64,000 nucleotides of DNA from Nissolia schottii (Eukaryota > Streptophyta > Magnoliopsida > Fabales > Fabaceae): the NCBI GenBank assembly GCA_003254905.1, contig QANU01097513.1:54638-118637 (forward strand), given 5' to 3'. The notes under the pieces are model-generated. The model did not search any database and had not been told where the DNA came from. It saw nothing but the letters and a program-made list of their open reading frames with translations. Positions within the stretch are counted from its first letter, which is position 1; every line of letters begins with the position of its first letter. A program made the position numbers and the translations under genes. Below are positions 11,732 to 23,960 of this stretch, piece after piece.

Positions 11732-12182
11732 CTAAAGAGAGTCCTTATTAGCAATAAGACCCCAACCAAGTTTTGCCAAAAAGGATATATTTATTAACCT
11801 AGCTTGACGGAGACCAAGCCTGCCGTCTATCTTTGGTCTACAGATAGAGCTCCAAGAGACCAAGCTTATTCTTCTTCTTCCTTCAACAGAACCCCAAAGG
11901 AAATTTCTAGCAGATCTATCAATAAAGTCACAAACTTTAATCGGGAGGAGGTAGGTCTGCATGATATAAGAGGGGCTAGTTTCAATCACAGACTTGCAAA
12001 GAGTCAACCTACCTGCCATAGAGAGAGAGGACACCTTCCAGTTCGATAGACGTTGGCTAAGTTTACCGGTTAAACTGCTGAAGGTTTGAGAAGTAACCCT
12101 TTTGTGGAATAAAGGAATACCCAGGTACTTTCCGAGATCGTGAGACAAGGAGAAACCCAAACTGTCTGCAATCTCCTTGGCT
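11732..12182 (-). mobile_element. LINE (non-LTR retrotransposon) reverse transcriptase fragment
   Basis: A minus-strand reading frame of about 150 codons runs into the gap at 12183. It shows the C-terminal part of a plant LINE reverse transcriptase: LGKYLGIPLFHKRVT, then LSNWKVSSLSMAGRLTLCKSVI, then NFLWGSVEGRRRISLVSWSSIC. These correspond to the thumb region after the YADD palm, which is missing. The frame ends at 11732 within the retrotransposon ORF, so this is a partial, inactive copy. Confidence 0.88.
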
Positions 12183-12183
12183 N
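12183..12183. other. Single-N assembly gap
   Basis: An 'n' interrupts the LINE reading frame. It probably stands for a collapsed gap of unknown size. Confidence 0.7.
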
Positions 12184-12350
12184 TCTTCTTTCTTTTGATT
12201 CCTTATCAATCATAGGAATCATTTAGGTTAAATGTTTCACCAATCCCAAATATAGCATAATTTAATGCATGAAACTTTCTTCTTTTCTTTGTTTCCTCAC
12301 TCATTGTATTCGTCTTAAATGCTTCATCAATACCAAATAGATATGATGTA

Positions 12351-12599
12351 CTCCCTCGGTCACTCTTATATATATTACTTTGACAAATGCACCAAAACAA
12401 TTAATTTGCAAATATTTAAAGAACATATTAAATACTTAAACTAAATTACCCTTATAAAAAATCTCAATGTAATTAATACAATAATAAAAAATTCATAATA
12501 AACAGGGACATAGTTAAAAATATAATAATTAATACTTCCTTAATTTTATCAAACGGCAATTTTAAATGAAACGTGACATATAAAAATAAATAGAAGGAG
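12351..12599. mobile_element. Stowaway-type MITE
   Basis: The element starts CTCCCTCGGTCACTCTTATA, and its right end reads CTCCTTCTATTTATTTTTAT on the complement. It is 249 bp, AT-rich, and flanked by TA at 12349-12350 and 12600-12601. Confidence 0.82.
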
Positions 12600-12601
12600 T
12601 A

Positions 12602-13607
12602 TGATCTTATTTATTAGGAATTCTATTTGACATAAAAAAAAACGCAATATCATTTTCAAACGGAGGCCTCTTATGATTGGATAAATAAACCAAGAAGAAA
12701 TCAAAGGCCTCTAGATAATGTAAACAGAGAACATAATTTCTACAAATGCATACAGTTCTGAGCAATTCATTTTATTTTTGCCTCAGGTTTGATTTGTTGC
12801 TTGAAACTTCAAGATAAAAACTTATTGTGCAATAAAATTTTAAACTTTTAAGGTGTGTTTGCGAGTTGAGTTTAGGAGGAGAATGAAAAGCTGGGAGCTT
12901 AATCATGACTTGCTTAATTGGATTGAATATGATTAGGCCCCAAAAAAATATGTTATCACACATTAAAAGTCAACTTACCTGCATAATGGGATAAAAGTCA
13001 TCAAAAAAAATTTGGTTAGGGGTGAATGTCTCCAAGTTTTCACATCCTTCAGGATCACCCTAGTGTAGAAGCAAGTGTAACTGTTGGCACCAAATTAATT
13101 AAGTAATATCATCTAGGCTTTCTAGATCTATATGCATATCCTCAAATAACTTTCATTCCCAACAACCATGACACTCTAATTGTGCCATTCAGATGTTACT
13201 TAGCATATCGCACATATGGCTAATGCAGTGATACATGATGTATAAGGAAAATGTTATCACCAACTCTACTGTCACCAAAGGTAATAGTAGTCCCAAAATA
13301 TATGTCAAAAAATTACAAAACTTTCACCAATATGATAATAACAGCATATTAATCAAAACAAAAACAAGTTATTATCCCTATTACATTCATAACAGCCATG
13401 CAGTGCAATAATGAATAGGAGTACAAAACCAAAGTAATGTAAAGTAAAAACATAGAGAGCCTCCTACTTTCCCATAACTTATACCAATTTTATGTCAAAC
13501 TAATATGGGAGAGTAAAAGATACAAAAAAATAATAATGAATCAAATTGACTGCCTCCTCAATACTTGCGACTCACATTGCAGTGTACTTTGATCAATGAT
13601 CTGTTTT
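12602..13607. other. Intergenic sequence and UGDH 3'UTR
   Basis: No gene is seen. The few hundred bases next to 13608 should be the 3'UTR and terminator of the minus-strand UDP-glucose dehydrogenase gene. Confidence 0.55.
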
Positions 13608-15050
13608 TTAAGCGACAGCCGGCATGTCCTTGAGCCATGCATCAAGTGGCTTACCGATCGAGTACACAATGAAGCCGATCTCGCGCAGCTTATCAGCGTC
13701 AACAATGTTCCTTCCATCGAAAACGAATGCAGGCTTCTGCATGTTCTCGTAGATCCTTTGATAATCGAGGCTCTTGAATTCGTCCCACTCGGTCAGAATG
13801 CAAAGACCATGAGCATCCTTGGTTGCTTCATAGGCATCCCAAACCACGCTGACTTTCTTCACAGTTGACGGGCTAGTGGGCTGCAGGTGGATCGGGTGAT
13901 CCCAGTCAAACTTGTTCATCGACAGATCCCTCTGGATTTGGTCCTCGGTAACCTGCGGGTCGTATATGCTCAGGTTGGCCTTGTCGCCGAGCAGGCCCTT
14001 GCAGACATCAATGGCCGGGGTCTCCCTGGTGTCCCCAGTATCTTTCTTGAAGGCAAATCCGAGAATGGCAATCTTCTTGTTTGACACAGTGTTGAACATA
14101 GATGCAACTACGCGGTTAACAAATCGGCTCTTCTGGTAATCGTTGATCTTGATAACTTGCTTCCAGTACTCGGCCACCTCCGGAAGGCCATTGCACTCGC
14201 AGATGTAGACAAGGTTCAAGATATCCTTCTGGAAGCAGGATCCACCGAAGCCAACGCTAGCATTGAGGAATTTGGGTCCAATCCTCGTGTCGGTACCAAC
14301 AGCGAAGGACACCTGCTCGATGTTTGCCCCGGTAGCCTCGCAAAGCGCCGACATGGCATTGACCGATGAGATCCTTTGTGCCAAGAAGGCGTTAGCAGCA
14401 AGCTTAGACAGCTCCGCTGACCAGAGGTTTGTGGTCAGAATCCTGTCCTCGGGGACCCAGTGAGCATAAACTTCCTTCAGAGCTTGAAGAGCCTTCTGGC
14501 CGTCTGGGGTTTCCCTGCCTCCAATGAGAACACGGTCTGGGTTGAAAAGATCTTTTATCGCAGTTCCCTCAGCAAGGAATTCCGGGTTCGACAGGATCTG
14601 GAATTTGATCCCCTTGCTGTTGTGAGTCAGAATCTTCTCAATAGCCTCAGCAGTTTTGACAGGGACAGTGGATTTCTCGACAACAATTTTGTCAGACTTT
14701 GAGACATCGGCAATCATGCGAGCTGCGCTTTCCCAATATGTCAAATCTGCAGCTTTGCCGGCTCCAAGACCCTGAGTTTTGGTCGGGGTGTTAACAGAGA
14801 CAAAGACAATGCCAGCCTCAAAGACATGCTTTTCGACATCACTGCTGAAGAAAAGGTTCCTGCCACGGCATTCCTTCACAACAGCATCAAGGCCAGGCTC
14901 ATAGATAGGAAGCTGGTCGCTATTCCAGGCTGCGATGCGGGGTTTGGAGATATCAACAACAGCCACTTCAATGGACGGGCACTTCAGTGCGATGACCGCC
15001 ATTGTAGGACCCCCGACATATCCAGCACCAATGCAGCAGATCTTCACCAT
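13608..15050 (-). CDS. UGD: UDP-glucose 6-dehydrogenase
   Basis: A 480-residue protein in one coding exon, the normal length for plant UGDH. It oxidises UDP-glucose twice with NAD+ to UDP-glucuronate in the cytosol, feeding synthesis of pectin and hemicellulose. The N-terminal Rossmann motif is [17 protein letters not shown] (residues about 5-21). The central part has [13 protein letters not shown] and [11 protein letters not shown]. The catalytic Cys is in [12 protein letters not shown] (about residue 272). The C-terminal NAD/UDP-binding part has [20 protein letters not shown]. No frameshift or missing key residue is seen. The ATG at 15050 is preceded by a probable 1-kb intron in the 5' leader. 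The protein is very similar to the known soybean enzyme but not identical, so it is probably one of several paralogues. Confidence 0.98.
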   Translation of the reverse strand: MVKICCIGAGYVGGPTMAVIALKCPSIEVAVVDISKPRIAAWNSDQLPIYEPGLDAVVKECRGRNLFFSSDVEKHVFEAGIVFVSVNTPTKTQGLGAGKAADLTYWESAARMIADVSKSDKIVVEKSTVPVKTAEAIEKILTHNSKGIKFQILSNPEFLAEGTAIKDLFNPDRVLIGGRETPDGQKALQALKEVYAHWVPEDRILTTNLWSAELSKLAANAFLAQRISSVNAMSALCEATGANIEQVSFAVGTDTRIGPKFLNASVGFGGSCFQKDILNLVYICECNGLPEVAEYWKQVIKINDYQKSRFVNRVVASMFNTVSNKKIAILGFAFKKDTGDTRETPAIDVCKGLLGDKANLSIYDPQVTEDQIQRDLSMNKFDWDHPIHLQPTSPSTVKKVSVVWDAYEATKDAHGLCILTEWDEFKSLDYQRIYENMQKPAFVFDGRNIVDADKLREIGFIVYSIGKPLDAWLKDMPAVA

Positions 15051-16180
15051 TTTTGCTTTCTAAATTACCTATCCAAATCACAATTCACTCAGATCAGTAA
15101 GAACACAAGCATGCCAAAGAAGCCACTTTAACATCTTCCACTCCAATCATTTTACATCTTAGAACTACTAATACAATTTGCAACTATTGCAATCTTGGAG
15201 AACTACCTGCTTTAATGCTTATGCCCCAAAGAACTCAGACTTGTTAAGGAACAAGATGCAACAAGAATAAGCCAACAATTGTATAGCATGAAGGTTCCAT
15301 TAAATCACAAGTTATCTTATTGTTAATAATCCAAAATAACAATAACCACCAGTGATTTCAAATTGTAGATAAGACATAACAACATGTTACGTAAAATTAC
15401 ACCAGAACTCAATCAGGCATTCCCAATGCTTATAGAGTCAACAACATCCGGATTAGTTCATATCAAAACACAGAATAAGAAATCAGATCAAGCATGATTA
15501 GGAAGATCTACATAAAAGATGAAAGTGGAATCCATAAAAAAGAGCTTAGAAGAATCCAGATCTAACACAAACAAGCAAAGTTTGATGATGATTTGATGAT
15601 AAAGCTTTGGCATATGACCAAAAGTTGACGACTGAGTGAACAACCTTAACATAGCAGATCTAGCTCAAACTGAAGAATCATGAGCTAAATGCACGTGATT
15701 TCAATGCAAAACACCACTAATTCCAACAGATCCATTGTTAATTTGCTTCACAGCCAAAACCCACCAGCAAAAACACACACAATCATCGAATCATCGAATC
15801 ATCGAATCATGGCACAAAATTGAACAACAGAACAATAAGCAAAGTGAAAATTTTCCACAGATCTACTCAGTTTCACACACAAATCAGAACCAAAACCCAT
15901 CAATCACCAAAGAAACTAACCCCACAACCCCATCACACAAAAAAACACATAATCACACATACATAGAGAAGAAAACAATCTTTTTTACAAACGAAGAATG
16001 TGTGATCCAACAACAAGTGAATCAAAAATAAAAGAACGAACTTTGGCAAGAGAAACAGCAAAAAAATGAAGTGGGGGGGAGGGTGCTTAAAGAATTTACC
16101 TTTGAGAGAAGAACGATGACCCCTTTGACTAAAAGAGAGAAATAAGACGGATAAAGGTTTGTGTGTGTAAGAATTGAAAA
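15051..16180 (-). other. UGDH 5' leader with a probable intron
   Basis: On the minus strand a donor CTCAAAG|GTAAATT sits at 16099 and acceptor candidates (TTGGATAG or TTTAG) lie 15-30 bp before the ATG. This predicts a leader intron of about 1.03 kb. Leader introns are common in plant UGDH genes and often raise expression. No ORF inside is convincing. Confidence 0.65.
15781..15810. repeat. 8-bp tandem repeat AATCATCG in the UGDH leader intron
   Basis: Three full copies of AATCATCG plus a partial fourth, inside the predicted UGDH leader intron. Confidence 0.85.
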
Positions 16181-16200
16181 ATGAAGAGCATGAGAAAGGT

Positions 16201-16210
16201 TATATATACC
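16201..16210 (-). promoter_or_regulatory. TATA box of UGDH
   Basis: On the minus strand the sequence GGGTATATATAACC gives a good TATA box. It lies about 100 bp upstream of the predicted leader donor at 16099, so transcription should start near 16175. Confidence 0.65.
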
Positions 16211-19200
16211 CAACGAAAATCTGGGATCCCAAAACATGTTTTTACCAGAAAGGACATGCTAGCGGTCGGTGCCAACAACACTTTTCTATATTTTGATGTT
16301 AGTAAAAAATACTATATACTATATATTATATAAAAGGATAATATAAATTTAAATTTCACAAGTCAANTTTAAATTACATGAATTTTTACCCTTGTTTTTT
16401 ATTTTGAAATTTTATGATTTATATTAAAAAAAATTATAATAGATTTTTACTTAAAATGAAGAAAGAATGTATTAAAGTATAAAATTAATTCTGATATACT
16501 ATGAATATAATACATTGTTTACCAATTATAGAACATATATACAAATAAACTTTTTGAAATAATTACGGTAAAAGTCAAATATTTTTATTATATTATATAA
16601 TAATAAATGTATCATTAAAGTTTGACACAATTGGCAAGTAGTTAGATTTTTTTAAGTAATTAATTACGGGTTTGATTTCTAGTAGTCTATGAAAAAGGTT
16701 TTATTAAAAGAAGCATGTCCACTTTAATACTCTTTAAGTCTTAAAAGAAAATTAGTCGTTGTTAGTAACAAACACTTTTTAATAAATAAAAATAATATAT
16801 ATATATACTTCTTATTATAAAGTCGTTGGGCCAAAAATATATATTATTTTTTTGTCTTGATTAAATTACTGACATTTGAATTTTATTATAGGAACTCAAC
16901 TAATTCAATTTGATCTACTGAGGTTTCTTAAAGGAGTAGAAATCTCCCAATTAAAATTTTCTCCATTCTCATTAAACGTACCGTTTTCAACCAAAAGAAA
17001 ATGCAATTACAATATGAAAAACAATTTTAACTTTTTAGAAGGCACGAGTGCCTCCTGCCTCCTGCCTCCTGCCTCCTGCCTCCTGCCCTGACTAGTATAT
17101 ATAATGTCTCTATAAATTACATTAAAACTAATTATTAAACTATATTCATTTGATATTTTATAAAATATAAACAACGATAACAACTTTGCAAATAACATTA
17201 TGGTTGATGTTTAGTTATGGAGCATGGGTAAAATAGGAAAGTTGGTGTGAGATTACTAAAATGCCCATGAGTTTGATGGTAGTCTTTCTGATGCAACTGG
17301 CAAAGAAGGGTTTACAGCTTCTTCCCGCGTTTCACGCGTAATTCATTTGCCTACACTTACATTTCTGTGTGTCAACTTCAAACCTTAAACTTGAAGCACC
17401 ACAAATAGAAGCCATTCTTCATTACCTTCCTAGAACCTCGCATCATCATTCTTCCGGTTAATGTCCAAATTAGTCTCTTAAAAACATCTCATAGTCTAAC
17501 TTAATTTTTTGAAAAATTAAAATGTCAATTTAATAATTGAAATTTTTTTTAGTGCCTAATTTAGTCTTTCTATTTATTTATTTTTAGGACTAACGTGAGA
17601 AATAGAGAAATTAAATTGGATAAAAAAATAATTCAATAACTTTTGTTAGAGACTAAATAAATTAGGTACCGAGACATACTCTCATTCGTCACTATTCCAT
17701 ATTCTCATGGCTAATTCTATGGGCAGAAGATATTGCCATAAGAAAATACCTTTACATTTGAGTTTTCTACTCTTTATTTATTTATTCTTTTGGCCCAAAC
17801 TTTGATATTTAACTTTTCCTTTTAATTTTGTTTCCCTCTCTTTTGAGTTGTTTAAGTAACTTTACAACTCCGGTTATGAATGTTGTATTTTATTAGTTGT
17901 ACCTTAAGCAAAGGGGAATGAAGGAATTAATATGCATCATGAGACTTGACTTATGTGTGATTGAAGTAAAGATGCCAGGTTTTCAGTCTCTCATAACATA
18001 ACATGGGGAGATAATCAAGTTAATTAAAAGCATTAATTGCCAATAAAAGTAATCATAACTTTTAGTGGTAAGTGACATGAGAAATGACTTTAAATTTGAT
18101 TTACTTTTAGAGATGTTGATGCTAGCTATTTTCGTAAAAGTCATACAGCCATGTGCCAATATGGTCATATTTTTGCTTGGGTTAGGAATACTTAGGATGT
18201 AAATAAGATGAGATTGTTTATAATCTTTATGTAAAACCTGATTGACCATTCAAACAGAAAACATACGAGAATTTTCCCTTTTTTTTCTTTTTTGTAAAAA
18301 TGCAAAGAAAAGAAAGTCATATATATATGGATTGCATATTTCTTTAAGACAAGTGATTGATATATGTCAGTAGAGCATTTCTTAAGAAATTAGAATTGAA
18401 CATTAGAAAATTAATCATTTAAGTAATTAGAACGGTTTAATAAAAATTACAAATTTATGCAGCACATTCTTTTCCTTTAACACAAACAAAATAGTATTTG
18501 TTCATCTTACCTCTTAAACATTGTGGAAAAGCAATGATATAAAAAACATAAGATAAATAAATTTGAGAATAATATTATTGATGGGTATAATAATTACAAA
18601 AGAGATGACACCTATTTAAGCCAAAATATAATGAATAACTAAATTAAAATATAATAATAAGAATTAATCTAAAGCAAATTAAACCAATTACAAATATCTA
18701 AGCTACAATAAGATTTAATATTATTTTATTCAAGTTTAACTCTTCCTTTCAATTTTCACTACACAATGTTGAAGCTCTAATTTCTCTTAGGTCTTAACTA
18801 ACATTAATCTTTACAATATGAATATTTTTTGATATAGATCTCGAAATAATTTATAAAAATATATATATTTCATAGAAGCATTCATTTGGCATACAAGCCC
18901 CAGGCTATCTCCTAATTTTATTTTATTTTATTTTTTTCATTTCGGGTATCCCATAAATTCTTTTTAATGATTGACATTTGTCATTATGCTAATTGTGCTT
19001 AATAAAAACCCATGTCCTCTTCTTTTCGTCTATAAAATTAAAGGTTATAATTTGAATTGGTGGTAGTTTCTTCACTCCCTTTCTCTTTCTTTCCTAAGCA
19101 ATAATTTTTAAACATCAAATTCCTGAATATAATTATTGAGAGGGAGTGCAGGAGCAGAATTTTCATGTGCGTTTAAGTATTGACCAAATCACCATAATTA

Positions 19201-19585
19201 TAGAATGCCTTTCATTAAAGCAGATGGCGCAAGCTTCAAATCTACGAATGGGACTTTGCTTGAGAAGTTAGAAAATAAATATTGAGTGCATTTGAAGCTA
19301 TAAAGTAGGAAATAATTTAACAATTTCAACAACAAACAAGTTAGAAGAAGAGGGGGGAAAAATCATAGTTATGAGTATGATGGCTGAGGGATGTCACGAC
19401 AATCCACACATTTCCAACAATTAAGAAAATTAAAACAAAATAAACAAAAATATATTAAAAAATGCATTGTATTCCTTATATATGTCTCTTCCTTTGTTTT
19501 ATTTTTCTATCTTCAATTTTAACTAAATTGGTTAATTAAAAAAATGTTGAAAATATGTCTTCCTAGACAAGAAAAATCTTATATA
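16211..19585. other. AT-rich intergenic sequence (contains the gap at 16367)
   Basis: More than 3 kb without a recognisable gene: poly-A/T tracts, TA runs near 16795-16806, and a heptamer repeat at 17050. The frames in it are short and lack domains. An 'n' at 16367 probably marks an assembly gap. A mixed-composition patch at 17280-17420 was examined and shows no gene. Confidence 0.55.
17050..17087. repeat. GCCTCCT heptamer tandem repeat
   Basis: Five perfect copies of GCCTCCT followed by GCC, a 38-bp GC-rich island in very AT-rich DNA. The seven-base period is uncommon for a microsatellite and is not in a gene. Confidence 0.95.
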
Positions 19586-19586
19586 N

Positions 19587-19972
19587 ACTGAGAGGTAAGA
19601 TCCTCGGTGCAATTTGGATCCTTGAGCTCCTCTACGAGTTCAGGATGCTAAAGCAGGACCTGCAAGGACTCTGACACTTAAGTCAGTGAAGGTAGGATGA
19701 TAGAGTAAAGTCAAGGGGAAATAGGTTTTAGGTCGTACCTAGTGTGCGAAGTCAGCTTAAATACCTGGGTGAGAGCCGTGACTTCTACTGGGCCGAAATT
19801 TTCTCACTCGGATTCCTCTCCAAGTCCGTGGAATAATGTTTGTCGAGGGAGTGCGTCACAGTCCGATGATCTCTTTGAGTGTTTATTAGGAAGGAGCTTG
19901 TTTAGGTTGGATCTTTACTTGGACCCTGGGGTCCGGGTTCCTAAATAGGCTTTAAGGGCCCAGTCCATAACA
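19587..19972 (-). mobile_element. Truncated LTR (3' LTR of the minus-strand gypsy element)
   Basis: On the minus strand this begins TGTTATGGACTGGGCCC, and the adjacent internal base run CCGAGCTGGGGGACTCC (19973-19989) suits a polypurine tract. The LTR shares ACCTGCAAGGACTCTGA..CTTAAGT with the LTRs at 44.8 and 47.1 kb. Its far end is lost in the gap at 19586. The orientation agrees with the minus-strand pol genes at 23-26.5 kb. Confidence 0.7.
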
Positions 19973-20719
19973 GGAGTCCCCCAGCTCGGAGTGTAGAGTG
20001 AAGCTCTGCGGTCTGAGTTGAATTAATGTCTTCTTGCTATGGATTTTTCCGTGGAATGTTTGTTAACAAATTATGGTGGTTGATGGGTTTATCCTTTTAG
20101 ATGTCGTGCGATGTAACATGCTGACGCGAGGGAAAATTAATCCTCTCATGTGATGTCACGTGTACCATAGGGTGGTGTTTTGCTTTCCCAATGGCGCATG
20201 CCTCAAGATTTGCAACGATGATTATGGAGGGAAACCTTTGCACTTCCCTACAATTTAAATTTCAAAGTTTGCTCTTTTCTTTCTTCGATTCCTCTTCTAC
20301 TCTTTCCTTTCTTTCACTTATCTTGTTGTTTCTGTCTTTTTTTTTCCTTTGGATTTCGCTAGAGCTATTTGCTAGGTGTCGTTGCTGTTCTCTTCTTCCT
20401 ACTGTTACCATTTTCCTACAGAAACAGTTATCAGTAAGTTTTTCTTTCATTTTTTTAAATTTTCTTTGTCTTTCTTCTCCTCTTTTTGCGAAGATTCCTG
20501 TGTGTGGTTGCAATTTTTCTATTGGCTTTTGGAGATTTTTCCTTTGATTCACTGCATGTGATTTTTCCACTTGATTCTCTGTTTGTTGTGGTCATTCTTG
20601 GCATGTTTCTTCTATTATTCTTTGGGGATGGTGAGAAGTATATTAGGATTTTACCGTAGTGGGTTAAGCCTGGTTTGTTTTTTTATTTTTCTTTATGGGT
20701 ATAGTTTTTTTAAGTAGTT
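19973..20719. mobile_element. Untranslated internal region between the LTR and the extra ORF
   Basis: T-rich sequence, including CTTTTTTTTTCCTTTGG, between the putative polypurine tract and the start of the antisense ORF. It may hold the promoter or an intron of that ORF. No protein domain is seen. Confidence 0.4.
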
Positions 20720-22423
20720 TGAGGCTTCTGAACTCATGAGGAGGTTGAAAAAGACTTCCAACAGTTGAAGGAGTCGCGTCCTTTATGGGGAACCCACGAA
20801 CGCTTGACCTATGGGTGGATAGACCTGGAGGCGTTCGCGATTCCCTCCATTATTAAGGAGGAATACATTAGTTATTTAAGTGAGGCGTTGGAACTGACAG
20901 AGGAGAGGGGGTGGAAGATCACGAGTATAGGCTAGAAATTGCCTCCGCAGACGATAGGGTATGTGTGTTGAGGCATAGTGACACCCTCTATTTTCGGTGG
21001 ATTTATGTCATATTTTTCACGACTCTGGGTGTTAGGCTTCTGTTTACCATCTTTGAACGAGAGTTGATGCGACTATATGCCTTTAGTCCCACCCAATTTC
21101 ATCCTAATGGATGGGCTCTGATCCGTGGGTTTGAGGTGGTTTACAAGGTGTTTGGAGTAGAGCCTTTGCCGAAGACCTTATTGAGCTTGTTTACTTTGAT
21201 CAACCCCACCGGATGGATTATTCAGTGGACACGGTTTAGGTATTAAAGCTGACACACGTTCAAGGGGTGTGTCTGGGACAAGGATATTTAGTAGGTGGGG
21301 GAGTCATATTGAGAGTTCAAGTTGAAGTATTTCAAGGTTTTTGTTGCTCCTGGGATGACTGCATTGTGGGAGAGGGACCAAGACACTGTGGTGGGGATCT
21401 CTTGTTATTGGAATAGGAATATCCACCATGAACGTCCGAATGGATTGTCCAAGGAGGAGCTTGTTGAGAGGAAATTTTTTGTTGCTTTGGTTGGGGATAG
21501 ACCTATGAATCTGAGGGAGATTGTGGAGGGACTTGATGCGGAGAATAGTTTAAGTAGTTGTTATTGTTTATTTTGTTGTCATTTATTGTTTCCAAGTTAT
21601 TGTGCTAATTGTTTAATGTTTTATTGTAGGCCACTCCGTGGAAACATGACATTGTAGGAGAAGCTTAGGGAGCTGAAGAGGTGTCTGAATGCTTTCGTGA
21701 ACGAAAAATTGAGGGGGTTGAAAGGCTGTGGAGATCCCTGCTTCTCCAATTCGTGTGAAGATTTCTCCTTCACAATCTGTTGTGGATGATAGAAAGCCTC
21801 CATGGAGAACATGTGCGCGTGCTAGAACTTCTTGCAGGGAGTGTTGGCACGTCTCCAGTGCGCTTGCTCAGGCGTGGCCGAAGCTTGTGGACTTCTTGGA
21901 GATTGCTGAGGGGAGCTACTTATTTGATGAAGCGAAAGGTTATCTGGGGGAAGTGTACTCGGATGAAGCTTTCGCTCGTAGCTTTCGTCTTCTGTGGAAG
22001 GCCATGGGTTTGCTAAAGTATGCATTTAACACCAGCCCGGACTCCGTGGTGACGGATAGTCTCCGCTGAGAGGTTGCGAAGCTGAAGGAGAATGTTAGCC
22101 ATAATGGAGAAAAAGTCGGTGGAGGATAAGGCTCGGAAGCTGAGGTCTTCACTTTTTGGTGAAGCTTGAATCAAATGTTGAGAGGATTGCGGATTTAGCT
22201 AAGGAGAAGGCATCTGACGCTGCTGAGCTGAAGAGGGAGTGCGAGGAGATGAAGAAGGAGTATGATGCTTGCCTAAGGCTATTGAAGGAGGCCGTGGATG
22301 CTACATTTGATTCCGTGATGGGTTAAGTTAAACACCTTACTCCTAAGGTTGATTGGGGTGTGGTTTCTCTTGACAAGTATTATGACCCCAAAACCAACAG
22401 CATCAAGGACCTAGACGATTAAT
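20720..22423 (+). pseudogene. Degenerate 'putative gypsy type transposon' ORF, antisense to pol
   Basis: A plus-strand frame broken by several frameshifts and stops. Around 20720-20900 it reads EEVEKDFQQLKESRPLWG. After a shift at about 20911 it continues with LRLYAFSPTQFHPNGWALIR-like sequence, the hallmark of the plant 'putative gypsy type transposon' family (Pfam Transposase_28). A further segment is at 21320-21560 (MTALWERDQDTVVGISCYWN). The 22080-22330 part is Lys/Glu-rich and would form a coiled coil. The ORF lies between the LTR and the integrase end but reads opposite to pol. Plant Tat-type Ty3/gypsy elements are known to carry such extra ORFs between pol and the 3' LTR. It is not functional as read. 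Confidence 0.7.
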
Positions 22424-23096
22424 GCGATCCTCTGCGAATCTTATTTTTGTTAATGTTGTTGGTTTTTTGCCTGGGCTGGCGTCACCTTGAAAGAGTAATG
22501 ACGACAAAGTCCAAGATAATGGTAGTCGGCTTGGGGGAATAATAGTGTCGAAGCCTAAGATAGCGGGTCTGAATTTTTGGGTGGGCAAGATTTGTTACTT
22601 TTTGAATATGCTTTGTAATGGTCTAGGGTTTAGCGTAAATTAGCGATATATCTCTGTAAATGAAAGCCTCCTTGTACCATGGAAGATTAATTGAAATGTT
22701 GACTATCGAACTGTTTTTTCTTTCCTTTTTGCTTCTGCGATTTTTATGTTATTAAGCTTCGGATTTTTATGCCTTTCAGTTCACGCATTGGGCTTATAAC
22801 TTTAGTATTTATTTGCCTTCGGTTTTTGGGGACTAGGCTTATATGGTTTATGTTTATGCGGATTTTTGTCGACGTCCGAGTGATTAGCCTGGGGGAATTA
22901 TTTCATTACCACTTTTTTAGCAATTTTTTCTTGATTTTTTTATTTTATGTTTCCTTCCTTTTCATATGATCTGAGAAGAGTATTGGGGAATCCTGCTTTA
23001 TTATTGAATGAAACTGACTCTTGTGGCCTTAGCAAAGTATATTAGTAACAAGTAAAGTACATGATAGAAAACAAAAACTCTAAAGATAGAATCTTC
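22424..23096. mobile_element. Element spacer between the extra ORF and the integrase end
   Basis: T-rich sequence, probably the 3' ends of the two opposed element genes. No domain is seen. Confidence 0.45.
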
Positions 23097-23960
23097 TTAA
23101 ATTAGTCGCATTTCATGTCCTTGGGATTGCTTTTCCCGTTGTAGTTGTAAGTTTGTATGCCCCATAGTCGAGTTCTTCCATGACGATGTAAGGTCCTTCC
23201 CAATTGGGGTGTAGCTTGCCTTGCCCTGACATCTTGGTGCCAATGTTAGCTCTGTGCATGACGGTTTCCGCTGGGGTAACCTTCCGCAGAATGACTGAGA
23301 AGTTGTACTTGCGTGTAACTCACCTTTTGATGGCTTCTTCTTGAATTCGAGCTTTATTTTTGTATTCTTCAATAAGGTCCATTTCTTCCATTCTAGCTTG
23401 ATTGTTACTCTTTGGGGAGAAATGTTGTACTCTGAACTATCTTCACCTATCTTCACTAGTAATCAACTGCTACTATAAAGAACTTTCTCTAGCCCATGGC
23501 TTGTGGGAAGGGGCCAAGTATGTTAATTCCCCATTTTTGAAATGACCATGAGATTGAACATGCTTCAAGAGTTCCACGAGAAGTCCTATATGGAAATGGG
23601 CGTGCTTCTAACACCTTTTGCATTTCTTCACGTATTTCACAGAATTTTTCTGAAGAGTGGTCAGTACAACCCTTCGTGAAATAGTTTTAGCACTAGGGCT
23701 TTTCCTCCCATGTGATGGCCGCAAGATCCTTCACGTACCTCTTCTAAAACATATGGTATTCTTGCCGATCCCACACATTTTAGAAGGGGTTAGGAGATTA
23801 ATCTCTTGTAAAGTTGATCGCCTACTAGGGTGTACCTGGCGGCTTCTCTCCTTATCCATTTTGCTTGATTTTCAGCCATGACTAGGTCTTCTTCGTGGAC
23901 GATATTTATTATCGTTGTGGTCCAACATTCAGGTCAGGTTTCATGCAATTCTACATGATT
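23097..23960 (-). pseudogene. Ty3/gypsy integrase remnant with catalytic core deleted
   Basis: Reading the minus strand from right to left, an HHCC zinc-binding relic (CGHHMGGKALVLKLFHEGLY) near 23700-23750 is followed by the start of the core (FQKWGINILGPFPQAMG) near 23490-23530 and then FFIVAVDY near 23475. The frame then jumps to the C-terminal domain (PNWEGPYIVMEELDYGAY) at about 23140-23205. Most of the DDE catalytic core is therefore missing. Stops and shifts break the rest. The copy cannot encode an active integrase. Confidence 0.75.

Noticed and set aside
13596..15131. Several plus-strand open frames across 13.6-15.1 kb
   Set aside because: They are shadows of the minus-strand UDP-glucose dehydrogenase gene and have no domain of their own.
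20191..20570. Ser/Phe/Leu-rich frame and its antisense Lys-rich frame
   Set aside because: Located in the T-rich untranslated part of the retroelement; no domain.
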